A stretch of DNA of 64,000 bases. Source: Rhynchopus sp. YZ270_cl-10. Its lineage: Eukaryota; Euglenozoa; Diplonemea; Diplonemida; Diplonemidae. A program made the translations under genes and the position numbers. Within the stretch, counting starts at the first letter, position 1; each line of letters opens with the position of its first letter. This document shows, in pieces, positions 9,578-20,022 of the stretch. The stretch covers positions 248,001 through 312,000 of the forward strand of contig OZ037891.1 in NCBI GenBank assembly GCA_964035575.1, written 5' to 3'. The notes beneath the pieces were generated by a model, which made no database searches, had not been told where the DNA came from, and was given only the letters and a program-made list of their open reading frames with translations.

Positions 9578-9632
9578 AAACTTGGTTATATTAGTGTAGA
9601 CACCCGAGGATGAACTCCACTATGCTTTTTTT
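9578..9632 (+). repeat. Short dispersed stem-loop, family E copy 2
   Basis: TTAGTGTAGACACCCGAGG then ATGAACTCCACTATG, matching the copies at 3.03 and 32.94 kb with one or two differences. It lies in the 3' flank of the type I membrane protein gene. Confidence 0.78.
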
Positions 9633-9725
9633 TCGCGTACTCGTGTGTTTAGCCACCTTATAAACCCCCACCTCCACCCCCACCCCCCCTACCAATAACC
9701 CCCTCACTTTTCTCTTCAAAAAAGA

Positions 9726-10688
9726 TTAAATATCCAGCGCACCTGATGGGGACGAGATGGTAATCGTTCTCCGCCCTTCATCGGTTTTGCAGGGGGTGGG
9801 TGGATGGTGGTCTCTGCGGGTCCGTACCTCTGACTCCCCCCACTGACGAAACCCTCTCAGGCTTGGGAATTGACGTACCAGCTGGGTTCTAAATGCAAAA
9901 ATACAGAGCACAGCGAGCATGAAATACATTGAGGCCATGACGGCTATTGGCATTGCAAGCTTTGCGGTGTTCTCTACACGGTGCGGCGCACACAGCAGCA
10001 CTGCATCCGTTTCCGAAAACTCATATCCATCTGCGCACACCACCGGCACACAACGACCGTCTAATATGACTACCTCCTCTGCATGGGACAGACCACAGAT
10101 GACCTTTTGCACAGAACCTAACGAGATGTCTAAGGGAATTCCCAGACCAGAGGAGGCTACGTCAGGGTTGGAGGAAAAGGATTCGAGGATGTCGACCCGC
10201 AGCCTGGAAAATGCCGCCAAGGTGCGCATCTTGACTATTGCAAAGCGGATGTGCAGCAGGTCGCAGAGGATGTCCACGTCGTGCACAACCCCTCCGGTGG
10301 CAGCCTCGACAGCAGAGATGACAGAGTCTTTGTGTCCGTCGGTGAGGGATTCGCAGGTGGCATTCCAGGTGATGCGGATGATGTCGTCTGTGACGGTGTT
10401 GTCGTTGATGCAGACGTGCATGAGTGGTAAGGGCTCGACCCCGACGGCGGCAGCGATGGGGTTCACGTAGTCGTTGCCACAGCGGCAGGTGCCCTCAGAG
10501 CATTCGGCAGACATGTCGCCGTGTTGTGTGCATTGTATGGTGGAGATGCATTGGCTCTTAGCAGGTTCCAGAGGGACTGCGACGACCTCAGCGTGTCGGC
10601 GGTTAAGCTTGCGTCGCAGGTGCCACGGAGGATCCCCACCCTGCAGAGGAACAACCCACATCAACAAAAGGGTAAGGAGGTGTTTCAT
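9726..10688 (-). CDS. Predicted type I membrane protein with cysteine-rich ectodomain
   Basis: 320 residues. Residues 1-17 form a clear signal peptide (MKHLLTLLLMWVVPLQG). The ectodomain has a cysteine cluster at 47-70 spaced like an EGF or EB module (C-x5-C-x9-C-x4-C-x-C), one N-glycosylation sequon (Asn-Ala-Thr near 109), and further paired cysteines at 112, 142, 198, 213, 218 and 233. One membrane helix spans about 245-266, followed by a roughly 54-residue basic and then Ser/Thr-rich cytosolic tail. The start is the ATG at 10688; the stop is TAA. I do not recognise a family, so function is unassigned; a surface or endomembrane receptor-like role is only inferred from topology. It is transcribed in line with the PPR gene upstream. 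Confidence 0.8.
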   Translation of the reverse strand: MKHLLTLLLMWVVPLQGGDPPWHLRRKLNRRHAEVVAVPLEPAKSQCISTIQCTQHGDMSAECSEGTCRCGNDYVNPIAAAVGVEPLPLMHVCINDNTVTDDIIRITWNATCESLTDGHKDSVISAVEAATGGVVHDVDILCDLLHIRFAIVKMRTLAAFSRLRVDILESFSSNPDVASSGLGIPLDISLGSVQKVICGLSHAEEVVILDGRCVPVVCADGYEFSETDAVLLCAPHRVENTAKLAMPIAVMASMYFMLAVLCIFAFRTQLVRQFPSLRGFRQWGESEVRTRRDHHPPTPCKTDEGRRTITISSPSGALDI

Positions 10689-10903
10689 TGTTGGGGTGTT
10701 GCCTTTGTGGGGTGTGTTTTTTGAAGGGGTTAGGTGGGGGGTCCAACTTGGGGGAGGAGAAATTTTTGGGGAAAGGGGAGGGTGGTATTATATGTCACAA
10801 CGGGTATCTTTTTTTTTTTTGGAGGGTGAAAACATCAGCTTTCCCCCCAGAGAAAGCTTCGATGAAGTCTCTCAGTACAATAAAAATGCACCATTTTACC
10901 TAC
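10689..10903. other. Short spacer between co-directional genes
   Basis: 215 bp separate the stop of the PPR gene from the start of the membrane-protein gene. It is G-rich on the plus strand, so C/T-rich in the transcript, as expected for a processing signal between genes of a polycistronic unit. Confidence 0.4.
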
Positions 10904-11623
10904 TCAAAAGGCTAAGGGAGCAAACAGCGCTGTTTCCACTGAAGACGCAACTTTGTCGAAACGCCTCTGGACTGACCCAGTTCCTGAGTGAAGGAGGCGG
11001 GCCCATTTGTCCGCATTGGGGTCATCGCCTAGCGCAAGGTAGTAGTGTCTGACAGCTTGGAAGAGGTGGTGACGTCCGTCTGTGTGGAGACGTGCTGGAA
11101 GAACATCGTGGATGATCACGTCTGCTATCTCCCGGTAGGGTTTTAGGGTTTCCCTGCGAGTATCTGGCCGCTTTATTGCATCCGCACAGACCCGCAGCAG
11201 GAAAGTGTACGTATCGTTGTTGGGCTTCAACCCTGCCTTGAAAATGTCCAAATAGCACCTTAAAGCATTGACCGGCTCCCAGATCTTCAGGTAGTAGTGT
11301 ATCAGGTTGTTGTGCAGTCGCAGGTCGGACTTCATTGCATCAATAAAGTCTTTCTTCATCACAGCGATGGCCCAGGCGCCGTGATCCCTGCTTTGTCCGT
11401 GAATCGCTCGGGAGAAATATATAATAAGCTCTGAGATCTCCAAACTGCCCTCTGTACGGTAATACTGGACCACCTTCTTCGCCTCACGCAAGGAGGTGCT
11501 CAGACGCACCCTTGCGATTTTGTACTCCCCTCTGCGAACCGGGTCAAGAGCAAAATGCTTTGGAACAGACATCACACCACGTATCTGACGCAACCTGCAC
11601 GACCGCAGTGAAAGATACGCCAT
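10904..11623 (-). CDS. Pentatricopeptide-repeat protein, probably mitochondrial
   Basis: 239 residues from the ATG at 11623. The N-terminus (AYLSLRSCRLRQIRG) is basic, lacks acidic residues and can form an amphipathic helix, as in mitochondrial presequences. Residues about 101-150 contain a good PPR unit (LHNNLIHYYLKIWEPVNALR, then CYLDIFKAGLKPNNDTYTFL), with flanking helical regions that are probably degenerate repeats. PPR proteins bind organellar RNA or sit in mitoribosomes; such short ones are common in euglenozoan mitochondria. An in-frame non-ATG extension of five codons exists upstream but the ATG start is preferred. The stop is TGA, which shows that UGA acts as a normal terminator in this genome. 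Confidence 0.82.
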   Translation of the reverse strand: MAYLSLRSCRLRQIRGVMSVPKHFALDPVRRGEYKIARVRLSTSLREAKKVVQYYRTEGSLEISELIIYFSRAIHGQSRDHGAWAIAVMKKDFIDAMKSDLRLHNNLIHYYLKIWEPVNALRCYLDIFKAGLKPNNDTYTFLLRVCADAIKRPDTRRETLKPYREIADVIIHDVLPARLHTDGRHHLFQAVRHYYLALGDDPNADKWARLLHSGTGSVQRRFDKVASSVETALFAPLAF

Positions 11624-11639
11624 TCGGAAAAAACACAAA

Positions 11640-12275
11640 GACAGAGAAAGAACAGAGCAATCGGGTGGGTTACTGAAATTCCCCCCTTAAGGGGGAGAAA
11701 TTTCGTGACTGAATGTCATAGTGTGTTTTATTTCTCCGTTTTTAAAAGGTAAAGAGAGCGGGGACAGTAGCAAAGGGGAGGTAGAGAGGGAAAATCAGGA
11801 AAAAATAGGGCAATGGGTTTCGCTTCGTTTCGTTTCATTTGGGAGAGATTTTTTTAAAAAGAGGGGAGTAGGGGGGGGGGGAGCCTCATGGCCATCAGGC
11901 TTCAACGTGAGGGAAAAAATGTATTCTGAAGATAGGAGAGAAAATGGGGCTTTTTATTGTTGACAAAATTTGCCTACTGAGGTGGGGATCTGGCCAAATA
12001 TTTCCTATACTTTGTAAGGATTATAGCCGGGTCGTCCACTAAGGAAATTATTTTCTTTCTTTTTTTCCAATTTTTGGAAATTTTGCACTTATAATATATC
12101 GATCTGAATTGAGCATGCACTGCACCTTTTTTTGGACGGAGGTAGCGGAATGATCACGTTGTTCCCTTTTCGGCAATCCTACAAACAAAGCGCCAATGCG
12201 ACGTAGCTTTGAGGCAAGCAATTAACACCATTGCCATAGGACTGACAGACCCGCTGTCCAAATGCTGCTGCTTGC
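11640..12275. other. Intergenic, 3' flank of the four-exon gene
   Basis: Purine-rich on the plus strand with GGGG and A runs at 11690-11960. No frame or RNA gene is recognised. Confidence 0.4.
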
Positions 12276-15200
12276 TTATGCTGAGGACGCAGCCTGCACG
12301 TCGTGAGAGGTCTGGCGGAGGCTGAGAAGGTTGGCACGGACACGCTTCACAGCATCGAGCTGTGCCTCGACACGTGAGGTTGCGACACTCCGTGACTTGC
12401 CGTAGCCGAGAGTCTGCCCGGTGCGTTTGTCGACCATGGCTGTCTTGTAGAAGAGCTTCTGTGGGTGGAGGAGGAGGATGAGGATGGGGATGAGGAGGGA
12501 TTTTTGGTAGTGAGCAAAGAAGAAGAAAAGTGTTATCAGATGGATCTCAGCCTCTCTGTGTTTAGTCAGTTTGTAGAAACGTTGGTCGGATGACGATATC
12601 TCTTGTGGTAATATTGGGGGAATTGAAGAAGAAAATATGGAACGTGCCTCTCAATTCACAACAAAAGTGCAGTGGAGAGTGCGGCAAATGATATTAAACA
12701 AATAGGGGCCAGACGGTGGCAACATACTGCACAACCATTTAATCTAGGTAATATGGTATTTCCTTGCGTAACATGCTAAAAAATGGTACGCTTTTTGCAT
12801 GATACGATACGCATGTTGGCACCTTGCACAAAAAAAAGCAAAATCTATAACTTGCATTGCAAATCAACACAACAAGCACGCTACTTAGCATGTTACTTTC
12901 ACATGAACACCATGTGGGTTTTCCTTTCGCACCCTCTCTGTCTTCTTCATAGGCATACCCTAGGACGCATGATGGCCTCAAAGACACCCTCCATCTGCAG
13001 CTTGGTTCTCTCCTTCTCTAGCTTCATACGGTTCTTCCAATGCAGACGCTCCACAAGGGGCGCCTCTGCCTTGGGCACGGAGTACATGGGTGCCGCAGAG
13101 AGCGGTGTGTCGGACTGTGGTGTGAGTGTGATGATGTACGTGATGCAATACTGCTTCGTTCTTTGAAACAAGTGATTTGAAGCATTATAAAAAGGTTTGT
13201 AAGATGAACCAGAGCGGTCATTGCCCGCAAAAGAAAAAAATAGGTGGATAAGGTACGAAAATTGATAAAATATTGTGTTTTTGCCCAAAAAAGAGGAAAA
13301 AAAAAGGTGTCAATACAACGAAAACATACCTGGTGTGGACCGGGTTCGATAGGGTATTTGAGAGAGGTCTGCCTGATGTCGATGGGTGCGCCATGCGCGT
13401 CGAACTGCAGGGTGTAGTCGTCGTCGTCGTCCAGCTCCACCACACTGCTGCTCTGCTCCTCTGTGACAGGCGCAAGCGCAGTGCCGTCCTCCTTGCGTGG
13501 GGCTGCGTCTGTGATGGCTTCGTGCCCTGTCGGCTCGGGAGCAACCTTCTCTGGTGCCGGTCGGTCCAGACGTTCCTGACGCGCCTTCTTCGCCTCATCC
13601 AAGGCACTCTGCATGCTTGCCACCTCCTTCCCTGTGGTTCTGATCTTCTCAATGCTTTCGTGCACACTGTCGGTGATGCGGTCAGCAGTGTCCACTAAGG
13701 ACTCTAATTCTCTCTTTTCGTCTGCGCTGTTACGAAGCTCGATGACCTCAGTCTTCCACTCAACCTGTATGTTCATGTGCACCAGAAGGTTGGCGAGGAC
13801 CTTGTTAGGAGAGGTCTTGAGGACCTGCTCATCAAGAGACGCGACAGCCAGCTCGACCACGTCGTTGCTGTCAATGCCGCCTTTGCCCTGGAGAATTTCC
13901 TCAGAGGCGTGCGATCCAAAGAGGACGTGGCGGGCAAGGTCCTTGGACGCAGCAGCACCCTTCTCCAGACGCACAGCGCCGATCAGTGCGAGCACCTTCG
14001 CACCAACAATGTTGTTCGACAACCGCGTCAAGTTCGTGTTGTGCAACGACACCTCAGGGTTACCCAGCTTCTTGCCCTGGACAAGGAGTGCAGGGTTCTG
14101 ACGTTCGGCAGGGGTGAAGTCTGCAAGGGACGACAGCGCATCAGCGTTCATGAGACCATGAAGTCCTGGGATAGGTGATAGGTGATAGGTGCGTGAAAGG
14201 GTTGTGTTAATAATCTATGGCCTATCCTTACCTACTCCAATACAACCAATCACCACACTTTTTTGATAATCTCTTTCAGACTACCAAGACAGTCTTGCTA
14301 TGCAAAACATACGACGATCTTTCCTCCCACAACACATATCCTTGACATGCACTCTCTCTCTCTCCCCCTCACCAAAAATTCCAAAAAAAAAAATACCTAA
14401 TTGCGTTGACAGCAGCGTGAGATTGCCTGCATTAAGAAAAACCGCCTCCATCTGCTTGACGTGGGTGTACGACAGCACTGACGACACCTCTGGCTCCACT
14501 GCCGTGGCGCGGTCGTAGTCGTTCATCATACCCGCCTTTCCGCCTAGGTTCGGCGACTCTGCGAAGGGACTTGCCTTGCTCACTTCAAAGGTAATGGGCG
14601 CACAGTGCTGCACCCACTGCAGGGAGCGCTCCAAGGTGTGCTTCAGGATCTCCTCTGTCACGACACGCTCTGCGACTGTCTTGCCATGGAAATTGAAGCG
14701 ATCCGTCTCAAGCGACCACTCCCGCGTTGACAAATGGTTGATCAACGCAAAGTCCCCCCAGGGCGCACCCTTTGTCGTCGTGATGCCGGAGACGTCCAAC
14801 AGTTCCCTCAGTCTTGCACGCTGCGGTACGCTCAGCTGATTCAACGACAGCCTCGTTGTGGCAGGCTCACTCCTCTCCGCGTCAATCGTAGGCAACAGAA
14901 GACGGTGCTCCGGCACGACCCTCGCATGCAACGGCTCTGGCGGCGCAGGGTAACGGCACTGCGGTGCGTCCAGATACATCTCCTCCTCCACGCTGTGCAC
15001 CGAGTCTGCCTCCTGCTGTGTCTGCTGGTCGACAGGAGAAGGCTCGTCATCATGTTCCTCCTGAGGAATCGTCTCCCAATCATCATCAGGAACAATCGGT
15101 GCGGTACCGTGCAGCTCCGCCTCCGTCATTTCTTCTATACTAGCAAACGGTGATGCTGACTTCATCTTGCGACGCTTTTTGGGGGAGGAGGGGTCGGAGG

Positions 15201-15453
15201 GGTCGGAGGGGGGGTCTGCCTTTGTCTTCTTCTTCTTGCGTTTGGCAGTGGAGATGCGGCGTTTGGGTGGTGAAGGTGGAGGTGGCGCTGCAGTGCAGTA
15301 TCCATGGCGCTGGACACGAAACGAGAAGAACCGTGCCCCAGTGTGGTGGACTGCTGTGCGGGAGACGACGGCGTCAGCGGAACGGAGAAGAGGGGAGGTG
15401 AGGGGGAGGGGGAGGGGGGTGAGCTGTGCGGCGCACCTGGGGAGGCGGTGCAT
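12276..15453 (-). CDS. Four-exon gene, probable mitochondrial protein of unknown role
   Basis: Exons 15453-14397, 14165-13330, 13114-12959 and 12458-12276 join in phase to 743 residues. Donors are TTAG|GTATTT, CAG|GTATGT and AGG|GTATGC; acceptors end CCCAG, CCACAG and CCCACAG. The last two exons are too short to stand out as open frames. The N-terminus (about 55 residues, rich in Arg, Ser and Leu, almost free of acid residues) looks like a mitochondrial presequence. A Lys/Pro stretch and a long acidic linker follow, then a globular central region around residues 195-470, then coiled-coil and acidic segments and a basic C-terminus. The central part (LTRLSNNIVGAKVLALIGAV, then RLEKGAAASKDLARHVLFG) is faintly reminiscent of degenerate RNase III-like subunits of euglenozoan mitochondrial complexes; this is a guess. 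The gene model is firm, the function unknown. An AG acceptor lies 24 nt upstream of the ATG. Confidence 0.85.
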
Positions 15454-16802
15454 TGTCGCTTGCTGTGTGGACCCCTTCTGTGGGCGGTGGAGTTGGGGTT
15501 AGAAATTATGAAAATACTTCCTGCACGCAATATTGTGCAGAAGAGCGAAAAAGGGGGGGGGAAAACTCCCTAAAAAAGGGGGGGGGGGGGGGTAAGATGC
15601 ACCGTAACCTCTGCTCGTCGTAGTGAGCAGCCATCCCTAGGCATAAATACGCAAAACCCTCCGCACTGCACCCAACAAAAAAAAATGCGCAAACATTCCC
15701 CCCCGGAAATTCTCCATCTTACTGGCAATCGGCACAACGCAGGCCCTGCCCCTTCCCCAACTCAAGTCACTCACGGGGGGGTTTCAAGTTGAAAGTGCAA
15801 ACACCTCATTGGGCAGCGAACGCAGGCAGAGAGAGAGAGAGAGAGAGAGAAAATGGTCCACCATGCGCACACTGCCTCTGCGGATGCAAAGTTCCAAAGA
15901 CCCTTTTGAAGCTGCTAGTAGGCCAACCCGATGAAATGTTAACTCAATCATGGAGGCGTCTGCCTTGTCTAGTGCTGAAGAAGATGATGATTGTGTTCCT
16001 TCAAGGAAGATGGGCGGCAGGTGACACAGAGCTTTGTCACAGAGGGGAACGTGTTCATTTGTCTTCGAGTAATCATGAATTGACAGAAGACCGGACCAGG
16101 GGCGATGCAATCCACTACACAATGGAGTACACACAGACCAGCGCCCACAACCACGCACTCTGCGGGGGTGGGGGGTGGGAATGCGAGTGGGCTGATGTGT
16201 GGTGGGGACTCCACCACAGCAGGCTGCAGGAATTTCGCCGAAATTAATACAGAGAGAGGGGAGGACGAACATCAGTGTGTGCTACTGATCTGTGCGCACT
16301 GCGTACACCCTCAACCGCATCCTGAATGATTGCCTTCTGGCTGGTGGATCTGTGGAGCAGCATCAGCTGCTCCATTTGCAATGCGGCAGAATGGCCGGGC
16401 TCGAGCAAAGAAACCCCCATGGCCCGCCCACCCTGACCCGCTGTACCAGTTTGCATGAGTGCTGGAAAGTGCTGTGTGAAGCAGGAAGTTGTAGGGCAAG
16501 GAGCAGGGAGGGAAGGTTTCAAGAATAAGAAAAAAGGTGGCGTGCTTTTTATGAAGGTCACATGCGAGGTGCTGCATTGCTCCTGCGAAAGCTTACTGAG
16601 AAGCTAGTGAAAACATCTCTCTCCGTCCATAGATGTCCCATATTTTGGGGAACATCAAAAGGGAGTTCAAAAATATCCTAAAACACCCCAGAAACATTTC
16701 TAGGTCACCACCACCCCTTTTCTGCTCCCAGGACCCTTTTTTGCACTCTGCAGGCTTCAAGCAGGTCGTCTCGAAGGCGAGTAGAGTAGGCAGGACCCTA
16801 CC
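15454..16802. other. Intergenic with a (GA)n run and weak frames
   Basis: Contains G runs, a 24-bp (GA)n microsatellite at 15827-15850 preceded by a degenerate family D-like head (GTGCAAACACCTC), and several overlapping frames of 70-160 codons on both strands with no recognisable domain. A gene cannot be excluded at 16290-16530 but none is supported. Confidence 0.4.
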
Positions 16803-16858
16803 TTCGTGCCCTTCTTCCCGTTCTTCCCTTTGTCCCCTCCCACCAGCACACCACGTCG

Positions 16859-17905
16859 TCATTGTGCGTGTCTCTGTCGTTTGCGCGCTTGCTCGAGGGA
16901 TTCATCTCTGCTGCGTTTCGGACGTTCTTCAACCACAAGACGTCTCAGCTTCTTGATGTTCCTTACGTTTTTAGACACAGCACTGCTGCAGCCGGAAAGG
17001 TAAATACTCGTCAACGAAGTGCATTGGTCAGCAAAATCCGAACCTACGTTCTTAACCTTGTGGAGTGGCGACAGATCCAGGGTGGTTAAACCTTTGCAGC
17101 CGCAAAAAAAATCACTCTCAATCCTGGTAACGTTGTTGAGTGGTGTGAGATCCAGGGTGGTTAAACCTTTGCAGCAACAAAGAAATTCACTCTCAATCTT
17201 CGTAACGTTGTTGAGTGGTGTGAGGTCCAGGCTGGTTAAACCTTTGCAGCAGGAAAGAAATTCACCCTCAATCCTGGTAACGTTGTTGAGTGGTGTGAGA
17301 TCCAGGGTGGTTAAACCTTTGCAGCCGTAAAGAAAGCCATTCTCAATCACCGTCACATTGTTGAGAGGTGGCAGATCCAGGCTGGTTAAAGAGTTGCAGT
17401 TGGAAAGAAAGTAACCGCCAACCCGTGTCACATTGCTCAACCCAGACAGGTCAATACTTGTTAACGAGGTGCATTCCGAAAGGAACCTGTCTCCGATCTG
17501 TGTCACAAATGACACAGCACTGAGATCAAGTCGCGTGAACGATCCCTCCTGCAAGAACCCATCATGAATGACAGTCGCAACCTCCGCCTGCAGAAGCAAA
17601 CACGCCACCTCAGGATCCTCCACCTCCTCCAACCTCTCGGCCGTCAGGTCTGTCTCACCCAACGCATGAAGCTCTGCAACAGCTTCGTACTTCATCGACT
17701 TCGTCAGCACGATTGTGTCACCAGCACTCAGCTGCGTCATGTCGTATCCTTCTCCTATCACTTCGCCTCCGAAACTCATGCAAAAGCTGTCTTCAGGCAG
17801 CCCCATTGCAGACGCCACTTTCCGCCGCATGTGCTCCACTGTGTCATCTGCACCCACCTCGATTGTGTGCTGATTCGCTCTGAAATCCTCGAAGTGCACG
17901 TCCAT
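16859..17905 (-). CDS. Ubiquitin-like plus leucine-rich-repeat protein, copy 1
   Basis: 348 residues. Residues 1-71 resemble a beta-grasp ubiquitin-like domain (MDVHFEDFRANQHTIEVGAD, then DTVEHMRRKVASAMGLPED, ending DTIVLTKS). A helical linker follows, then seven BspA/TpLRR-like repeats of 25 residues with pattern xIxxxFLxxCxxLTxLDLxxLxxV, and a basic nuclear-localisation-like tail (PKRSRDESLEQARKRQRHAQ). Each repeat is exactly 75 bp, which would favour unequal exchange. Such LRR proteins usually mediate protein binding; no enzyme motif is seen. It is the downstream member of a tandem duplicate; flanking DNA on both sides is also duplicated. The stop is TGA. Function is unassigned. Confidence 0.9.
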   Translation of the reverse strand: MDVHFEDFRANQHTIEVGADDTVEHMRRKVASAMGLPEDSFCMSFGGEVIGEGYDMTQLSAGDTIVLTKSMKYEAVAELHALGETDLTAERLEEVEDPEVACLLLQAEVATVIHDGFLQEGSFTRLDLSAVSFVTQIGDRFLSECTSLTSIDLSGLSNVTRVGGYFLSNCNSLTSLDLPPLNNVTVIENGFLYGCKGLTTLDLTPLNNVTRIEGEFLSCCKGLTSLDLTPLNNVTKIESEFLCCCKGLTTLDLTPLNNVTRIESDFFCGCKGLTTLDLSPLHKVKNVGSDFADQCTSLTSIYLSGCSSAVSKNVRNIKKLRRLVVEERPKRSRDESLEQARKRQRHAQ

Positions 17906-18198
17906 TTGTTTGTTGTGGTTTTGTATTCACTGGTCTGTGTGTGGTGGTGGGGTGTGGAGGACGAGAAAGAGCAGTTGAAACGTGAGAAACACTGTTTGCC
18001 TAGGGTGGAAGGGAAGGTGGCTCTTTTTGTCTTATCCTTTTTGAAAGAAATGCATCGGTCGAAACGAAATCTCTCACCTTTACCCTTCTTCCCGTCCTTC
18101 CCTTTATCCCCTCCCACCAGCACACCACGTCGTCATTGTGCGTGTCTCTGTCGTTTGCGCGCTTGCTCGAGGGATTCGTCTCTGCTGCATTTCGGACG

Positions 18199-19329
18199 CT
18201 ATTCAACCACAAGCTGGCTCAGCTCATTGCTATTCCTCACTCTGTTGGACACAGCACTGCTGCAACCGGGAAGGTAAACACTCGTCACCGAAGTGCAATT
18301 ATTCGCGAAATTCGAACCTACATAATCAACCTTGTTGAGTGGTGTAAGATCCAGGCTGGTTAAAGCTTTGCAGTTGAAAAGAAAGTGGCTCTCAATCAGG
18401 GTAACGTTGTTGAGTGGTGTGAGATCCAGGGTGGTTAAACCTTTGCAGCCGTAAAGAAAGCAACCAGACATTCGTGTAACGTTCTTGAGTGGTGTCAGAT
18501 CCAGGCTGGTTAAAGCTTCGCAGCCGTAAAGAAAGCAACCAGGCATTCGTGTAACGTTCTTGAGTGGTGTGAGGTCCAGGCTGGTTAAAGCTTTGCAGCC
18601 GTAAAGAAAGCCATTCCAAATCACCGTCACATTGTTGAGTGGTGTGAGATCCAGGGTGGTTAAAGTTTCGCAGCCATCAAGAAAGTAATTGTCAATCACC
18701 GTCACGTTGTGGAGTGGTGCGAGATCCAGGCTTCTTAAAGCTTTGCAGTCGTAAAGAAAGTGGCTCTCAATCACCGTCACCTTGTTGAGAGGTGGCAGAT
18801 CCAGGCTTCTTAAAGCTTCGCAGCCGTAAAGAAAGAAACTGCCAATCACCGTCACATGGCTCAACCCAGACAGGTCAATACTTGTTAACGAGGTGCATTC
18901 CGAAAGGAACCTGTCTCCGATCTGTGTCACAAAGGACACAGCACTGAGATCAAGTCGCGTGAACGATCCCTCCTGCAAGAACCCATCATGAATGACAGTC
19001 GCAACCTCCGCCTGCAGAAGCAAACACGCCACCTCAGGATCCTCCACCTCCTCCAACCTCTCGGCCGTCAGGTCAGTCTCACCCAACGCATGAAGCTCTG
19101 TAACAGCTTCGAACTTCATCGACTTCGTCAGCACGATTGTGTCACCAGCACTCAGCTGCGTCATGTCGTATCCTTCTCCTATCACTTCGCCTCCGAAACT
19201 CATGCAAAAGCTGTCTTCAGGCAGCCCCATTGCAGACGCCACCTTCCGCCGCATGTGCTCCGCTGTGTCATCTGCACCCACCTCAACTGTGTGCTGATTC
19301 GCTCTGAAATCCTCGAAGTGCACGTCCAT
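18199..19329 (-). CDS. Ubiquitin-like plus leucine-rich-repeat protein, copy 2
   Basis: 376 residues, over 90% identical to copy 1 in the ubiquitin-like domain and linker, but with nine 25-residue repeats instead of seven. Its internal repeats are more alike to each other, suggesting array expansion or conversion. A TAG codon at 18199-18201 replaces a glutamate codon, so the basic tail is cut off. The next 21 codons still read the same tail in frame (one Arg-to-Cys change) and end at the same TGA (18133-18135), so the truncation is recent or is read through. Duplication includes about 70 bp of 5' flank with the motif GTTGAAACGTG on the plus strand. Confidence 0.9.
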   Translation of the reverse strand: MDVHFEDFRANQHTVEVGADDTAEHMRRKVASAMGLPEDSFCMSFGGEVIGEGYDMTQLSAGDTIVLTKSMKFEAVTELHALGETDLTAERLEEVEDPEVACLLLQAEVATVIHDGFLQEGSFTRLDLSAVSFVTQIGDRFLSECTSLTSIDLSGLSHVTVIGSFFLYGCEALRSLDLPPLNKVTVIESHFLYDCKALRSLDLAPLHNVTVIDNYFLDGCETLTTLDLTPLNNVTVIWNGFLYGCKALTSLDLTPLKNVTRMPGCFLYGCEALTSLDLTPLKNVTRMSGCFLYGCKGLTTLDLTPLNNVTLIESHFLFNCKALTSLDLTPLNKVDYVGSNFANNCTSVTSVYLPGCSSAVSNRVRNSNELSQLVVE

Positions 19330-19420
19330 TTGTTTGTTGTGGTTTTGTATTCACTAGTCTGTGTGTGGTGGTGGGGTGTGGAGGACGAGAGCAGTTGAAA
19401 CGTGCTAAAACTCGGTTTGT

Positions 19421-20022
19421 CCAGTCCTTTTTCTAGAGGGTATTTTTGCGAGGTATTGCATTGGAAAATTCCGGTAAAAGAGGAGAAGTGAAATACAATA
19501 AACAGGTGCACAGAGGTGCCCAAAAAAACACAAGAATGTCCGCAAGTTTGCTGTTCACGCCGTGTGGATAAGGAGGAGGGCAAAGTGCCGGATTCCATCA
19601 GAGCAACAAACGATCCGTTTTTCAAGAAAACGTCTAAAGTGTTTGTGTCTTCACAAAAGTATGCAGACACGGCCACACAGCTCGCTTGCAGGACAGTTGG
19701 TTATCGGACAAGTCTGTGCACCAAATAAATTGTCTCACAACACCCTAAAAGTTCAAGAAATGTAACATTTCACCAAAAAAGGAGAAAATGTGTCTTTCTT
19801 TTGGACACTTATAAAGCCACGCGCAATCACAAGCAATGCCGCAACGCAGCACACCATCAAGGTGCACAACGCAAAGCAAGCTTAACAGAAAGTGTAAAAA
19901 GCAAAAAGCAAAAAGTGAAAAGTGAAAAGCAAAGATCGAGATAAGGTTTATATCGTTTCGTTTCGTTTCGGCTCACTGCCCGAACGACGTGTTTCCATTA
20001 AATAAAACACTGAACGTATTTT
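19421..20022. other. 3' flank of the GILT gene
   Basis: This is where a selenocysteine insertion element (SECIS) of the upstream gene would be expected, read on the minus strand. I searched by eye for ATGA/GTGA and NGAN quartets about 35-40 nt apart with an apical AA and found no convincing one. A short hairpin (CGAT-ATAA / TTAT-CTCG) lies at about 19935-19955. There is no other gene. Confidence 0.45.

Larger units (their letters stand above)
16803..19420. repeat. Tandem gene duplication, about 1.3 kb units
   Basis: Unit 1 spans about 16803-17985 and unit 2 about 18075-19400. Homology covers the whole gene, 5' flank (TTGTTTGTTGTGGTTTTGTA and GTGTGGTGGTGGGGTGTGG, plus strand) and 3' flank (CCTCCCACCAGCACACCACG). 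The units differ by two 75-bp LRR modules. Confidence 0.9.

Noticed and set aside
19700-20022. GTGA...CGAT stem-loop considered as a SECIS for GILT (for example GTGAGACAA ... TTGTCCGAT at about 19707-19740)
   Set aside because: Only 5 bp of helix between the quartets, too short a span, and no apical AA at the required distance; not convincing.
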